DNA from: Edaphobacter lichenicola | Lineage (GTDB): Bacteria; Acidobacteriota; Terriglobia; Terriglobales; Acidobacteriaceae | NCBI RefSeq assembly: GCF_014201315.1 | Contig: NZ_JACHDY010000006.1 | Location: 248,001 to 312,000, forward strand | Direction: 5' to 3' | DNA length: 64,000 nt | Shown here: one piece after another, positions 8,254 through 17,928 of the stretch | Position numbering within the stretch: the first letter of the stretch is position 1 | Layout of the letters: every line of letters starts with the position of its first letter | Translations under genes and position numbers: made by a program | Notes under the pieces: generated by a model | Database searches by the model: none | Told to the model about the DNA's origin: nothing | Seen by the model: the letters and a program-made list of their open reading frames with translations, nothing else

Positions 8254-11007
8254 TTATTGATCTTGCGTCGCCTTTGTGACTAACAAAGGCGATCCGGACT
8301 TCTCGGGAGTAACCTGAGAGCTGATGGTAACCGGCTCCAGATTCCACCCTTCTATCTTTACCTTCAATCCGGACTTCCCCTTCAACTCGACGCGGGAGAG
8401 GATGTCGGACGGCAGCAGCGCAGTCAAGTCACGCTCTTCGCCGGGCATTAGCTCGATGTAGTTATCGCTCCAGGTAATACGTGGCAGCTTCGCCCCTTGA
8501 ACATCATCAAGCTCAGCTGCGATTTGAAAGGCCAGCGCCTTCGACGGATTCGAGACGTGCAGATGAACCATCGTCCCCGCGCTTCGAGCTGTCGCTGTGA
8601 TGCGCGAAGGTGCCAGGCTCTGTAGAGCTGTCATGTCTTCCGATATCTTCGCCGGGGTGTGCGTGTAAGTAGTCTTTGCCCAGTCGAACTCCGTCAGCTT
8701 CGCCGGCACCCAGTAGAAGTTTCTGCTCTCCACCATATCCTTCGCGTTCTTCAACTCGAGTTGAACGAAGTACACGGTGGATGGAGTCTGGAAGACCTCT
8801 TGCGGGATGTCGAATGCCTTGATCGAGCTATCGGGTCCGACATCCAGAGGGGTAGATTTGCTGAACAACTCCTTCAAGTTGATGTCATACACATGAGCAA
8901 CCGCGGTTAGACCGGGTGCGGCCTTGTAAATGCTGTTGACGACATAGACGCTGTGATCGTCATAGGAGTACTGCACATGCAGCAGCTCGCAGGCTTTCTT
9001 CGTTCCGTAGTATCCCCCCGCAGCATCGAGGTAGTAGTCGTAGAGGTGCCAGATGCTCGAGGGCCACGCGTTGTTGAGCATCCATTGAATCACGCCGGTT
9101 GAGTTGTACTTGTTGCGGCCATAGGCCTCGAACATGGCGCGTTCGCCATCGAAGGCCATAGACTGTGCAACCTGGTTATAGCGTGCCGCGGTCTTTGCTT
9201 CGCCATAAGTTGCGGACATGGCGTCGTTGAAGACGTGAATATCCTGGAAGCCTTCGCCGCCTGCGTGATATCCCCAGACAGCGTCCTGCGGCCACTGATG
9301 ATCAGGCGGCAACATCTTCTTCAGACTCTGCAGAGAGGGAATTGCCGGTCCGGGGCTGGTCTCGGTGTTGAATCCATAGGCCCCGCCGTACTTCGTATCG
9401 ACGAGCCAGTAGGAAGGCGCGACAAAATCGTACGGGCCAGTCATCTTGACCCCACTCGGACCGCTCACGGTAGTTGGTGCTGCGCTCGCCGACGACACGA
9501 TGGCATTTGGCCAATGCGTCTGCTCGAGAACTTTCAGGTAGGCCGTTTCGACGTTCGCGGGCGGAGGATTGTCGCTTCCGTTGAACCACGCAATCAAGCT
9601 GGGATGGCTGCGGATGCGAAGGATCTGAGACGTCAGCGAAGCCGTGGCGACGTTCAATGTATCGGGGGTCCACTTGTCCCAGTGCTCCCAATGATCGCAG
9701 CAACACCAGCCCGCGATCACCAGAAAACCTTGCTCATCGGCCAGGTGAAAGAACTCGTCGGTCTCCATCTTGCCTTCCAGACGGATCGTATTCAGGTGCA
9801 TGTCATGCACCATGCGAAACTCTTCGGCCACGCGTTCGGGCTGTTGACGCAGCAACATATCCTGCGACCAGCCTGCACCACGAATGAGAATGGGCCGCTG
9901 GTTGACGCGAAACAAGCGGTACCCCTTTGCAGTCAACTCGGAGTTAACCTCGCGTATGCCGAAGCGGCTGGTCTGCTCATCCGAAACCGAGCCATTCAGA
10001 AGGAAGCGGAGAGTCAGGGTCTGGAGCGGATGCGCCCCCTGGTCGACCGGCCACCATATCTGGGGGTGTTCGATCCGTAGTTGGGGAAAGTCGCTTGGCG
10101 CAAACGAGATCGTCCTCTCTTCTCCCGCAGCCAGGCGCACGGACTGCGAGATGGGGATGCCGGCGACCGTTCCTTCGAGACGACCTTCAACCGGATGGTC
10201 TGTCGCGTTGTTAACTTCGGCCCGGACGGTAAGCTCTGCCGTCTGCAAGGAGGCATCCGGGAAGTGGGTCGTCGCAATGGGGGAACGTACCGCGACAGGA
10301 CCACTTGTCATCAGAGAGACGGCCCCCCAGAGACCCATGTCTTTATCGGGAGGGCAAGGATTCCAGTCGACCCAGTTGATGCCCAGATCGGTCGGAGTGG
10401 GAGCAAATGTCTCCACAGCCAGCACATTTTCCTCACCTGGCTTTATCGCTTTGGTGACGTCGAACTCATACGTGCGATAGGCCCCCTGCACCTGATCGGA
10501 GTCGGCGATCTTCCGGCCGTTCAGCCAGATGTCGGCGCGGTAGTTGATGCCGCCGAAGCGCAGCCAGAGCGTCTTTCCTCGTTCGCTGGCAGCTACGTGG
10601 AAGCTCTTGCGATACCACCAGCCACAGCGATAGGGGCTGTCCGCCGGCATGTCAAGGTTCGAGAAGTTTTCTCCCAGCGGGTAAGACGTTCCTGGAATCG
10701 AACGCAGATTTGTACCTACGAAGGGATCTTTGAATTCGCCTGCCGCAACCTGCACCGCGAGCACCGTTGCAGGAACGCTTGCGGGATACCAACCCTCGGT
10801 TGGCGCATTCGACATGGAGAGTTCTGCGCCCACGCCGTGGACCTTGCAATCTGACTGAACCGCCCAACCCGATTTGAGCAGTACCGCAGAGGGCGGATTG
10901 CCTGCCGCGGCGCGTGCCGGCCCATGGGATGCAGCAAGCCAGACACCCAGGATGATTAGACGGCTCCGATGGATAAGGCACTTCGTGGTGCGCGTTCGCA
11001 GAGTCAT
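8254..11007 (-). CDS. GH2 glycosidase, exo-beta-D-glucosaminidase-like
   Basis: A 917-residue secreted enzyme with an N-terminal signal peptide (hydrophobic segment about 12-34), a jelly-roll sugar-binding domain, an Ig-like domain, a TIM barrel and C-terminal beta domains. The acid/base position reads WFNGSDNPP with Asp instead of the usual Asn-Glu, and the nucleophile region reads GFNTETSPGPAIPS. This pair is characteristic of exo-beta-D-glucosaminidases of the CsxA type, as is the segment GVIQWMLNNAWPS. It would release glucosamine from chitosan-type chains. GGAGG precedes the ATG. It is first in an operon with permease, kinase and dehydrogenase genes and has a promoter overlapped by a candidate LacI operator. 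A mannosidase-type GH2 activity is the main alternative. Confidence 0.9.
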   Translation of the reverse strand: MTLRTRTTKCLIHRSRLIILGVWLAASHGPARAAAGNPPSAVLLKSGWAVQSDCKVHGVGAELSMSNAPTEGWYPASVPATVLAVQVAAGEFKDPFVGTNLRSIPGTSYPLGENFSNLDMPADSPYRCGWWYRKSFHVAASERGKTLWLRFGGINYRADIWLNGRKIADSDQVQGAYRTYEFDVTKAIKPGEENVLAVETFAPTPTDLGINWVDWNPCPPDKDMGLWGAVSLMTSGPVAVRSPIATTHFPDASLQTAELTVRAEVNNATDHPVEGRLEGTVAGIPISQSVRLAAGEERTISFAPSDFPQLRIEHPQIWWPVDQGAHPLQTLTLRFLLNGSVSDEQTSRFGIREVNSELTAKGYRLFRVNQRPILIRGAGWSQDMLLRQQPERVAEEFRMVHDMHLNTIRLEGKMETDEFFHLADEQGFLVIAGWCCCDHWEHWDKWTPDTLNVATASLTSQILRIRSHPSLIAWFNGSDNPPPANVETAYLKVLEQTHWPNAIVSSASAAPTTVSGPSGVKMTGPYDFVAPSYWLVDTKYGGAYGFNTETSPGPAIPSLQSLKKMLPPDHQWPQDAVWGYHAGGEGFQDIHVFNDAMSATYGEAKTAARYNQVAQSMAFDGERAMFEAYGRNKYNSTGVIQWMLNNAWPSSIWHLYDYYLDAAGGYYGTKKACELLHVQYSYDDHSVYVVNSIYKAAPGLTAVAHVYDINLKELFSKSTPLDVGPDSSIKAFDIPQEVFQTPSTVYFVQLELKNAKDMVESRNFYWVPAKLTEFDWAKTTYTHTPAKISEDMTALQSLAPSRITATARSAGTMVHLHVSNPSKALAFQIAAELDDVQGAKLPRITWSDNYIELMPGEERDLTALLPSDILSRVELKGKSGLKVKIEGWNLEPVTISSQVTPEKSGSPLLVTKATQDQ

Positions 11008-11139
11008 GCTGTTCAGTACCTCCAGAGATCTTTCTTGCGTCTGGTTTGCGATTCAATTCGGGAGATCCGGAAAAGATATCGAATGCAAACGGACGACTGG
11101 GAAGTCACATTTTCAGTGATTGATGTGGACGACGAACGA

Positions 11140-11168
11140 ATATTAGAACGTTTGAATATAAATTGCAA
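11140..11168 (-). promoter_or_regulatory. Promoter with overlapping LacI-type operator, GH2 operon
   Basis: Read on the minus strand, -35 TTGCAA (11168-11163) and -10 TAATAT (11145-11140) are 17 bases apart, about 135 bp before the GH2 start. The interval 11159-11140 reads ATATTCAAACGTTCTAATAT. Its centre AACGTT has the CG core typical of LacI-family operators, and the element covers the spacer and -10, a repressing position. The same 20-mer with one difference lies over the promoter of the receptor gene at 14012. Binding by the regulator encoded at 11212-12372 is inferred. Confidence 0.7.
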
Positions 11169-11211
11169 TCCCATAAATTATCTCGACCACACGTCGCAAC
11201 AGAAAGCAGCG

Positions 11212-12372
11212 CTATCTCTTTTTCCTTCGTGCACGCCCTTGAGACGCGACAGACAACCGCGTAACTGGCGTAGCCCGCATATCCACTAGACGTCTCGCCG
11301 TCGATTGGCGGATGACCAGCTCTGGAGGCAACAAGTGCAGCGTGCCGGTGAGGGAAGAAGGCCCCACCGTAGTATGGGACTTTGTATCGGCGAGCGAGTC
11401 GAGCACCCACTTGGCCGCCATGCTTCCCATCTGCTCCATCGGTTGACGGATCGTGGTGAGGCCGGGTGTATTCACGGCTGCGTGGGGAATATCGTCGAAG
11501 CCGATGATGGAACAGTCTTTGGGTATGTGCCGTCCCGCCTGGCGCAGTGCACGAATTGCGCCCAGACTCGTGAGATCGTCGAAGGCGATCACGGCAGTGA
11601 ACTCGGCTCCCTTTTCAATCATCGACGAGATGAGACGGTAACCTCCCTCAAACTCGGAGGTTGGGTCGTCGGCTGGCGAAAGTTGTCCGACGAGTTCAGG
11701 AGCGAGCGATAGTCCGGCTTCAGCGGCGAAGCGCTGGATTCCGTTCCAGCGGCGATCACTGTCGGCCAGTTCGGAAGGACCACGGAGAACGGCGATCTTA
11801 CGATGGCCAAGCTCATAAAGATGCTGTGCAGCGGCGTATCCACCAGCCTCGTTGTCTACCTGTAAAGAGCGGACGCGGCTTGCGGTGAGGTCACGGCCCA
11901 CACCGACCATGGGAATCTGGCTCTTCCGAATGTCGGCGAGCTGGTCGAATTCACCAAAAAGCCAGTTGGCAACAAGGATCAGCCCTTCGACCCGGCGCTC
12001 CATCAACATCTCAAGATGGCGACCAAACTGCTTGCGCTGGTTGTGGGCGATCATGATGATTGGCAGGTAGGTCGTTGAATGGAGTGCCTTCTCGATGCCT
12101 TGCAGGATGAGCGTGCAGAACGGATCGGAGATGTCCGAGACCATGATGCCGATAGTGTGGCTTCGGCGGCTGCGGAGTGAGCGAGCAGCCGCGTCTGGAC
12201 GGTAGCCAAGTTTGCTGGCGACGGCGCGGATATGCTCTTTGGTGCTGGCGGCAACATAACGGGAGAGTGGCGCTTCGTTGAGCACGAGCGAAACGGTGGA
12301 GATAGAAAAGCCGCTGACGCGCGCAATATCGGCGAGGGTGATGCGCTTCGTGTAGTGGTTTTGAGTTATCAA
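11212..12372 (-). CDS. LacI-family transcriptional regulator
   Basis: A 386-residue repressor-type protein. Residues 12-31 form the helix-turn-helix TLADIARVSGFSISTVSLVL, followed by a hinge helix (GYRPDAAARSLRS). The periplasmic-binding-protein-like effector domain begins at HTIGIMVSDISDPF. The start is a TTG at 12372 with AAGGGG nine bases upstream; no ATG lies near the HTH. It sits upstream of the GH2 operon on the same strand but with 204 bp and a separate promoter between them. Shared operator-like elements at 11140 and 13896 make the GH2 operon and the TonB receptor its likely targets, with a sugar as inducer. Confidence 0.93.
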   Translation of the reverse strand: MITQNHYTKRITLADIARVSGFSISTVSLVLNEAPLSRYVAASTKEHIRAVASKLGYRPDAAARSLRSRRSHTIGIMVSDISDPFCTLILQGIEKALHSTTYLPIIMIAHNQRKQFGRHLEMLMERRVEGLILVANWLFGEFDQLADIRKSQIPMVGVGRDLTASRVRSLQVDNEAGGYAAAQHLYELGHRKIAVLRGPSELADSDRRWNGIQRFAAEAGLSLAPELVGQLSPADDPTSEFEGGYRLISSMIEKGAEFTAVIAFDDLTSLGAIRALRQAGRHIPKDCSIIGFDDIPHAAVNTPGLTTIRQPMEQMGSMAAKWVLDSLADTKSHTTVGPSSLTGTLHLLPPELVIRQSTARRLVDMRATPVTRLSVASQGRARRKKR

Positions 12373-12557
12373 GCGACGCGACCCCTTACGATTATAAAAT
12401 CTGCGATAGCTGTTGCCGAGTGTAAAGGAAGTTGTTGGAGCGCGCTCTGTAGAAGCTGCGGATGGAAGAGTCGGCGCACCGTTTCCTGCGTGTTGATTGG
12501 CGGAGTCGATCTTTGTGACACGATAGAAATCCTTTTGCGATGCATACTCTGTAGCAA

Positions 12558-13796
12558 CTATTGCTGCGCAGCATCCTGCGCGTCGGCTGACCGGTCACCC
12601 GAAGGATCTTGCTGCAGGCGATCGTTGAACGACTTCAGCAAATGCGCGGCCTTGTCGAACTCCTGATGGGCCTTCGCGGACTGGCCTAGGCGGGTCAAAA
12701 CTTTGCCTCGGGCGTAATGCACACTGGCACTTTGCGGGGCCAGGGCTTCGGCATGGTCCAGCATCTCCAATTCCTCCGAGTAGCGGGCGGCATCCCGGTA
12801 CAACTTGGCGAGACCGAAGTAAGAGTTTACGAGTGCGCTGTTATGTTCGATAGCTTGGCGGAAACTGTGTTCAGCTTTTTCGGGCTGATGGAGTTGGGCG
12901 TACAAGATGCCGAGATCTTCGTAGTCATAGGCGAAGTCCGGTTCGAGGGCTGCGTCTTTTTGTAATTCCGTCTCAGCTTGAGGATAAGCATGCTGCTCCA
13001 GGTAGGTGCGCCCCAAAAAATAGTGCACCAGAGGAAGGTCGGAGCGCGCGGCTGCAGCGGCGCGGAACTCTTCCAGGGCTTTTTCGGTATTGTCTTCGGC
13101 CAACCATGCCTTCCCAACATATAAATGGAACTCCGGCGTGTTCTGGCCAATCGCCAGCATCTGATCGAAGGCTTTCTTTTGTAGCAGGGGGTTGGACGAT
13201 TTACTGGCCGCTATGCTCAGGACATAGAGAAAGTTCAAATTCGTAGACTCTTGTTCCCACAGCGGCGTGAGGGTATCGCTGGCTTCCTTGTACTTATTCG
13301 TAAAAAAATAGCAGAGCCCCAGCAAATACCGAGCCTGAAGCGAATCGGGCGCACGCTGCAAGGCTTCGGAGAACGGTCCGATGGCCCCCTCGAAGTCGTT
13401 CTTGCGATAGTGGGCAAGGCCGATGTTCAGTGGAATACCGGGCACATTAGGTGCGAGCAATTCCGCTTGATGCAGTTCGACCAGAGCATCATCCCACCGC
13501 CGCTCCCGCATATAGGCAACGCCTAGATTGACGTGGGCCGCACTCGATTTAGGGTCCAGAGCAATAACTCGTCGAAAATCCTCTTCAGCGGCACCAAGTT
13601 GGCCGCTTTGCATGGCCTGCATACCCTGGCGGAAGAGCGATGCAGGATCTGCAGTGGTGTTGGCGGAGTTTTGTACGGAGGCCGACACAGCTGCTGGCGC
13701 TGAGAAGGTGGCCTGTTCTGTGCCGCGAGCAAGGGCCTGAGCTGCATAGAGTAAGCAGAGTAACAGTAGAGATCGAAATCCTTTGCAGTGATTCAA
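12558..13796 (-). CDS. Secreted tetratricopeptide-repeat protein
   Basis: A 412-residue protein with a signal peptide (FRSLLLLCLLYAAQALA) followed by about nine TPR units from residue 48 onward, e.g. AAHVNLGVAYMRERRWDDAL and YARGKVLTRLGQSAKAHQ. TPRs are helical protein-binding scaffolds, so the protein probably acts as an adaptor in the periplasm or at the outer membrane. The start is TTG with AGAAGG ten bases upstream. It lies between the LacI regulator and the divergent TonB receptor, suggesting a link to the same uptake system; no enzymatic domain is present. Confidence 0.85.
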   Translation of the reverse strand: MNHCKGFRSLLLLCLLYAAQALARGTEQATFSAPAAVSASVQNSANTTADPASLFRQGMQAMQSGQLGAAEEDFRRVIALDPKSSAAHVNLGVAYMRERRWDDALVELHQAELLAPNVPGIPLNIGLAHYRKNDFEGAIGPFSEALQRAPDSLQARYLLGLCYFFTNKYKEASDTLTPLWEQESTNLNFLYVLSIAASKSSNPLLQKKAFDQMLAIGQNTPEFHLYVGKAWLAEDNTEKALEEFRAAAAARSDLPLVHYFLGRTYLEQHAYPQAETELQKDAALEPDFAYDYEDLGILYAQLHQPEKAEHSFRQAIEHNSALVNSYFGLAKLYRDAARYSEELEMLDHAEALAPQSASVHYARGKVLTRLGQSAKAHQEFDKAAHLLKSFNDRLQQDPSGDRSADAQDAAQQ

Positions 13797-13887
13797 GTGG
13801 TTTCAGCCTTCTGGGGGCAGTGTACTGAAAACCTGCTTAGGAGCACATACAAATCCAGGCCCAGATAAATAAACAAAAAACTTTTTC

Positions 13888-13915
13888 TTGACAAGATATT
13901 CAATCGTTCTAATAT
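13888..13915 (+). promoter_or_regulatory. Promoter with overlapping LacI-type operator, receptor gene
   Basis: -35 TTGACA (13888-13893) and -10 TAATAT (13910-13915) are 16 bases apart, roughly 100 bp before the receptor ATG. The stretch 13896-13915 reads ATATTCAATCGTTCTAATAT, identical at 19 of 20 positions to the element over the GH2 promoter and in the same register relative to the -10. The near-perfect sigma-70 boxes suggest strong expression when the repressor is released. Confidence 0.75.
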
Positions 13916-14011
13916 AGGCACATTCCACTTCTGCCAGCGCGCCGCAAAGGGAACCTTTTTTAGAACTGCCATTGTTTTTCATTTCCTGAGTGCTCACGGA
14001 GGCATTAAGTC

Positions 14012-17000
14012 ATGTGGTCCCGATGTTCTCTTTCCTCTGATCCAACCGCGCAATCCGCTCTTTCTCACGCTCCGTTCGACGCCGCCGGGAAGTCGGGGAA
14101 GACTTCTTCCTCGAAGGGCCTTCGCTATGTGCTCTTCGCGCTTTGTCTTCTCTTGCCGGCCTCACTGATTGCGCAGCAATCAAGTTCCATAGACGGCACC
14201 GTCAAAGACCAGAGCGGTGGGGCCATCCAGAATGCCAAGGTGACACTCATCAATGTGGCCCAAAATACTGCCATCGATGCCACCACCAACGCGGCTGGCG
14301 AGTACTCGCTGCCCGGTCTTGTGGCCGGCACCTACAATCTGCAAGTCACCTCTCCGGGGTTCGAGAAGTTTGCCGCCAACGGGATCATCGTCCGCGTTGC
14401 GCGGAAGGAGCGGGTGGATGCGCAACTCACGGTTGGAGCCGTAACCGCGGAGATCCAGGTAAGCGGTAGCGATTTGGGTGTCGTGCAGACGGAGTCGCCT
14501 GAGATCTCCTTCACCATCACGGGCAAGCAGATTACGCAGCTCGTGTTGAACGGCCGTAACTTCGCACAGCTCGTCACCCTGTCCCCCGGTGTCGTCAGCC
14601 AGACCAACCAGGACGAGGGTGAGACCGGCGTTGCCGGCAGTGTCGAATACGCCATCAATGGCGGGCGCCCCCAGTACAACAACTGGGAGATCGACGGCGC
14701 GAGCGTCATGGACAACGGCAGCAACGGCACCCTCAACGTCTACCCCAACGTCGACGCCATCGCGGAGACTCAGGTGCTTACCTCCAACTACGGCGCTCAG
14801 TACGGACGCAACGCATCCGGCACTGTGCAGTCCCAGACAAAGTCGGGTACAGACCGTTTCCATGGCGAGCTATTCGAGTTTCTCCGCAACGATGCCTTCA
14901 ATGCTCGCAACTACTTCGAAACGTCGGTTCCAACCTATAAGAAGCATGACTATGGCTTTACCATCGGCGGCCCGGTCTATATACCGCACCTCTACAATCC
15001 AGGCGTGAGGAAGACCTTCTTCTTCTACTCGCAGGAGTGGCGCCACGAGAATGTGCCTGGCACCAACTTCAATCAGCCGGTACCTTCGGATGCGCAGCGC
15101 ACCGGAAACTTCTCTGACCTCTGTCCAGCCGCAGGCAGTCCTGTAGATACGGCGGATTTTCCTGATTGCCCGGTCAATCCATCCACCGGCTCGTACTTCA
15201 CGAATAATCAGGTCCCCGTCGATCCCAATGGACAGGCGCTGCTCGCACTCATTCCCGCGGCAAACACATCCGTCCAGGGAGCTCCGTACTATGTCGCGTC
15301 TCCTTCGCAATTGACCACCAACCGCGAAGAGCTCTTTCGCATCGATCAGGTCTTTAGCGAAAAACTGCGCGGCTTCTATCGTTTCATCTACGACTCCTGG
15401 TCCACGGTGAGCTCCTCTCCGACCTTTCAGACGAACGCCTTTCCCACCGTCCAAAACAGCTTCGCCGGCCCCGGCATCGATATGGTGGCCAACCTTACCT
15501 ACGCTGCCTCTCCGTCGCTGGTCAACGAGTTTGTGGCCGACTACACCACCGATCACATCACCCTCACCAATATCAGCAAGGGTATCGATCGTAGCGGCTT
15601 CTCTGGCAACGGGTTCTTCAACAACGGCTACGGCGGGGTCCTTCCTTCGATCATCCTTACTGGCAACTCGGCATATGCCGGTGGCTTTACCGTCAATACC
15701 GGTTACTTTCCATGGCAGAACTCGAATCCCACCTATAGCTACCGCGACGACCTCACTAAAACCCTCAACCGCCAAACCCTCATCTTCGGCGTCAGCTTGA
15801 TCGCTGGCCAGAAGAATGAGCCGTCTACGGGAAATAATCAGGGGACCTTTAACTTCAGCACATCGTCGTTGGTAACCACGGGAAATTCCTTCGCCGATTT
15901 GCTGACAGGGCAGGTCTACAAGTTCTCACAAACCTCCGCCCAGCCGAAGTACTACAACCGGTACAAGATTGTTGAGCCCTACTTCCAGGACAACTGGCGC
16001 GTAACTCCGAAACTGACCCTTAACCTCGGCCTTCGGTTGAGCCTCTTCGGTACCTATCACGACATCAGCAACCAGTCCGGCAACTTTGAGCCTTCGGCAT
16101 GGAAGGCTACGAGTGCACCAACGATTGACGCAGACGGATCGATCACAGGTCAGGCAGGAGCCCTTGTGCCCGGTACCGGAAATGTCTTCAACGGCGTGGT
16201 CTCTTGTGGCAAGAATGGCGTGTATTCGGGCTGTATGAGCGGGCACCTCTTCAATCCTGCGCCGCGAGTAGGGTTTGCTTATGACGTCTTCGGCAACGGG
16301 AAGCTTGCGGTGCGCGGCGGCTATGGCATCTTCTTCGAACACACCAATGGCAACGAGAGCAACTCCGAGTCTTTGGAGGGTTCCGCTCCAATCGTACAGA
16401 CCCCGAATAAGTACAACTTCACCGGCTACACCAACGCAGGCGGAGCCGGCCTGCAGTTCCCGCTAGCGTTTTTCGCAATCCCAACCCACGCTGTCTGGCC
16501 GTACGTCCAGCAATATAACTTGGCTGTCCAGGGTGAGTTGCCAAGCCACACGGTACTGCAGATAGCCTACGTCGGCAGCGTTGGCAGGCATCTGCCCACC
16601 TGGTCTGACCTGAACCAGCTCAGGCCACTGACCGCAACGGAAAACCCTTACGGCCCAGGCCAGGCAATCTCTGCTAACGACTGCCTCACAAACACTGTAA
16701 ATGGGCAGCCGCTAACCGGAGATCCCTTGATCCGCCTGGAAGTTGCTTGCGGGACCTCTGCTGATTTGTTCCGGCCTTATACAGGCATCAGTGGAATCAA
16801 TAACTCAACCAACTCCGTGAATTCGATCTACAACGCGCTGCAGATCGGAGTCAGCCGATACTTTGGTGGCTTGAACGGCAGCCTGGCGTACACCTACGGT
16901 CACTCCATCGACGAAGGTTCGAACGGCGCGTATGGGAATACCGAAGTAATCAACAGCTACAACCTCAGCCAGAGCAGGGCGAGCTCAAACTTCGACGAAC

Positions 17001-17587
17001 GGCACAGCCTTGCAGTTAGTCTGGTCTATGACATTCCCCTCTTCACCCAACCCGGACTTTTGCACTCGGTCCTTGGGGGATGGCAGGTCTCAGATCTCAC
17101 CATCTTTCAAACCGGCACGCCCTTCAGCCTGACCAACCAGGCCAACACGGATAACGCCGGAACAGGAAATGCCTTCGCCAACACTGCAAATGGTCAAGTG
17201 CAATCCTATCCGGATATCGTTGGGAAGATACACGGCAAAGTCGCTACCAAGTATCCCTCTGGGCCGGGACCGCGGCTTTATAACAGCGATGCCTTTGCCG
17301 CTCCTCAAGGGCTCACCTATGGCAACGCTGGCCGCAACGTGCTCAACCTTCCGTCTCGCACGAACTTCGATATGGGGCTGTTCAAGAACTTTGCCATCCG
17401 CGAGGACATGCACTTCGAGTTCCGTACGGAGGCGTTCAACGTCTTCAACCATACTCAGTGGAGTACGATCAATTCGTCCACAAGCTGCTACGCCGTCGCA
17501 GGAGGCTGTTCGGCCGACCCCTTCCTGACGGCGACCGCAGCGCACAACGCGCGCATCCTCCAATTCGCTGGAAAATTTGTCTTCTAA
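14012..17587 (+). CDS. TonB-dependent receptor, Oar-like
   Basis: A 1191-residue outer-membrane protein. After a signal peptide (YVLFALCLLLPASLIAQQ, about 39-56) comes a carboxypeptidase-regulatory-like beta-sandwich (DGTVKDQSGGAIQNAKVTL, about 60-145). A plug domain (INGGRPQYNNWEIDGASVMD) and a long beta-barrel ending in the membrane-insertion strand RILQFAGKFVF follow. GGAGG at 13998-14002 supports the ATG. It should bind and import a large substrate, probably an oligosaccharide, using TonB energy. It is divergent from the TPR/LacI/GH2 cluster and shares its operator. A strong hairpin follows the gene. Confidence 0.93.
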   Translation: MWSRCSLSSDPTAQSALSHAPFDAAGKSGKTSSSKGLRYVLFALCLLLPASLIAQQSSSIDGTVKDQSGGAIQNAKVTLINVAQNTAIDATTNAAGEYSLPGLVAGTYNLQVTSPGFEKFAANGIIVRVARKERVDAQLTVGAVTAEIQVSGSDLGVVQTESPEISFTITGKQITQLVLNGRNFAQLVTLSPGVVSQTNQDEGETGVAGSVEYAINGGRPQYNNWEIDGASVMDNGSNGTLNVYPNVDAIAETQVLTSNYGAQYGRNASGTVQSQTKSGTDRFHGELFEFLRNDAFNARNYFETSVPTYKKHDYGFTIGGPVYIPHLYNPGVRKTFFFYSQEWRHENVPGTNFNQPVPSDAQRTGNFSDLCPAAGSPVDTADFPDCPVNPSTGSYFTNNQVPVDPNGQALLALIPAANTSVQGAPYYVASPSQLTTNREELFRIDQVFSEKLRGFYRFIYDSWSTVSSSPTFQTNAFPTVQNSFAGPGIDMVANLTYAASPSLVNEFVADYTTDHITLTNISKGIDRSGFSGNGFFNNGYGGVLPSIILTGNSAYAGGFTVNTGYFPWQNSNPTYSYRDDLTKTLNRQTLIFGVSLIAGQKNEPSTGNNQGTFNFSTSSLVTTGNSFADLLTGQVYKFSQTSAQPKYYNRYKIVEPYFQDNWRVTPKLTLNLGLRLSLFGTYHDISNQSGNFEPSAWKATSAPTIDADGSITGQAGALVPGTGNVFNGVVSCGKNGVYSGCMSGHLFNPAPRVGFAYDVFGNGKLAVRGGYGIFFEHTNGNESNSESLEGSAPIVQTPNKYNFTGYTNAGGAGLQFPLAFFAIPTHAVWPYVQQYNLAVQGELPSHTVLQIAYVGSVGRHLPTWSDLNQLRPLTATENPYGPGQAISANDCLTNTVNGQPLTGDPLIRLEVACGTSADLFRPYTGISGINNSTNSVNSIYNALQIGVSRYFGGLNGSLAYTYGHSIDEGSNGAYGNTEVINSYNLSQSRASSNFDERHSLAVSLVYDIPLFTQPGLLHSVLGGWQVSDLTIFQTGTPFSLTNQANTDNAGTGNAFANTANGQVQSYPDIVGKIHGKVATKYPSGPGPRLYNSDAFAAPQGLTYGNAGRNVLNLPSRTNFDMGLFKNFAIREDMHFEFRTEAFNVFNHTQWSTINSSTSCYAVAGGCSADPFLTATAAHNARILQFAGKFVF

Positions 17588-17602
17588 TCAGCAAGGCAAT
17601 GC

Positions 17603-17639
17603 ATGCTGGCTGGGCCGTTCCGTACGGTTCAGCCAGCAT
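17603..17639 (+). terminator. Hairpin after the receptor gene
   Basis: Arms ATGCTGGCTGGGCCGT and ACGGTTCAGCCAGCAT pair almost fully around a five-base loop, starting 15 bases after the receptor stop codon. The downstream run of T is weak (tctggttgctt), so it may terminate inefficiently or mainly stabilise the 3' end. Confidence 0.6.
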
Positions 17640-17866
17640 CTGGTTGCTTGACAAATTGCTCCCACGAAAGAGGGTGGAGAAATATAGTTACCCTGCCCTG
17701 GACCGCTCTAACCCTCACAAGGTCACATCAAAGTCCAAGCCTAAGCCACCTATCCTGAATACTTTGGCGCATTTTCCGGGGGATGGGGGATTTGGATCCT
17801 CGCGCAATGGGCGCGTTTATCGGCACTAATCTGTTCATGGCAAGCAGTAGTGCACGAGGTGAGTGA

Positions 17867-17895
17867 ACCCACATCTCTGTAGGAGAGATGTGGGT
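17867..17895. terminator. Perfect 12-bp stem between convergent genes
   Basis: ACCCACATCTCT and AGAGATGTGGGT pair perfectly around the loop GTAGG. It lies between the convergent receptor gene and HD-domain gene and could serve either. No long T-tract follows on either strand. The rest of 17588-17928 holds no coding sequence I can support. Confidence 0.5.
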
Positions 17896-17928
17896 CAAAC
17901 CTGCCTTTGGAAGAAGGCCTTTCGCTTA

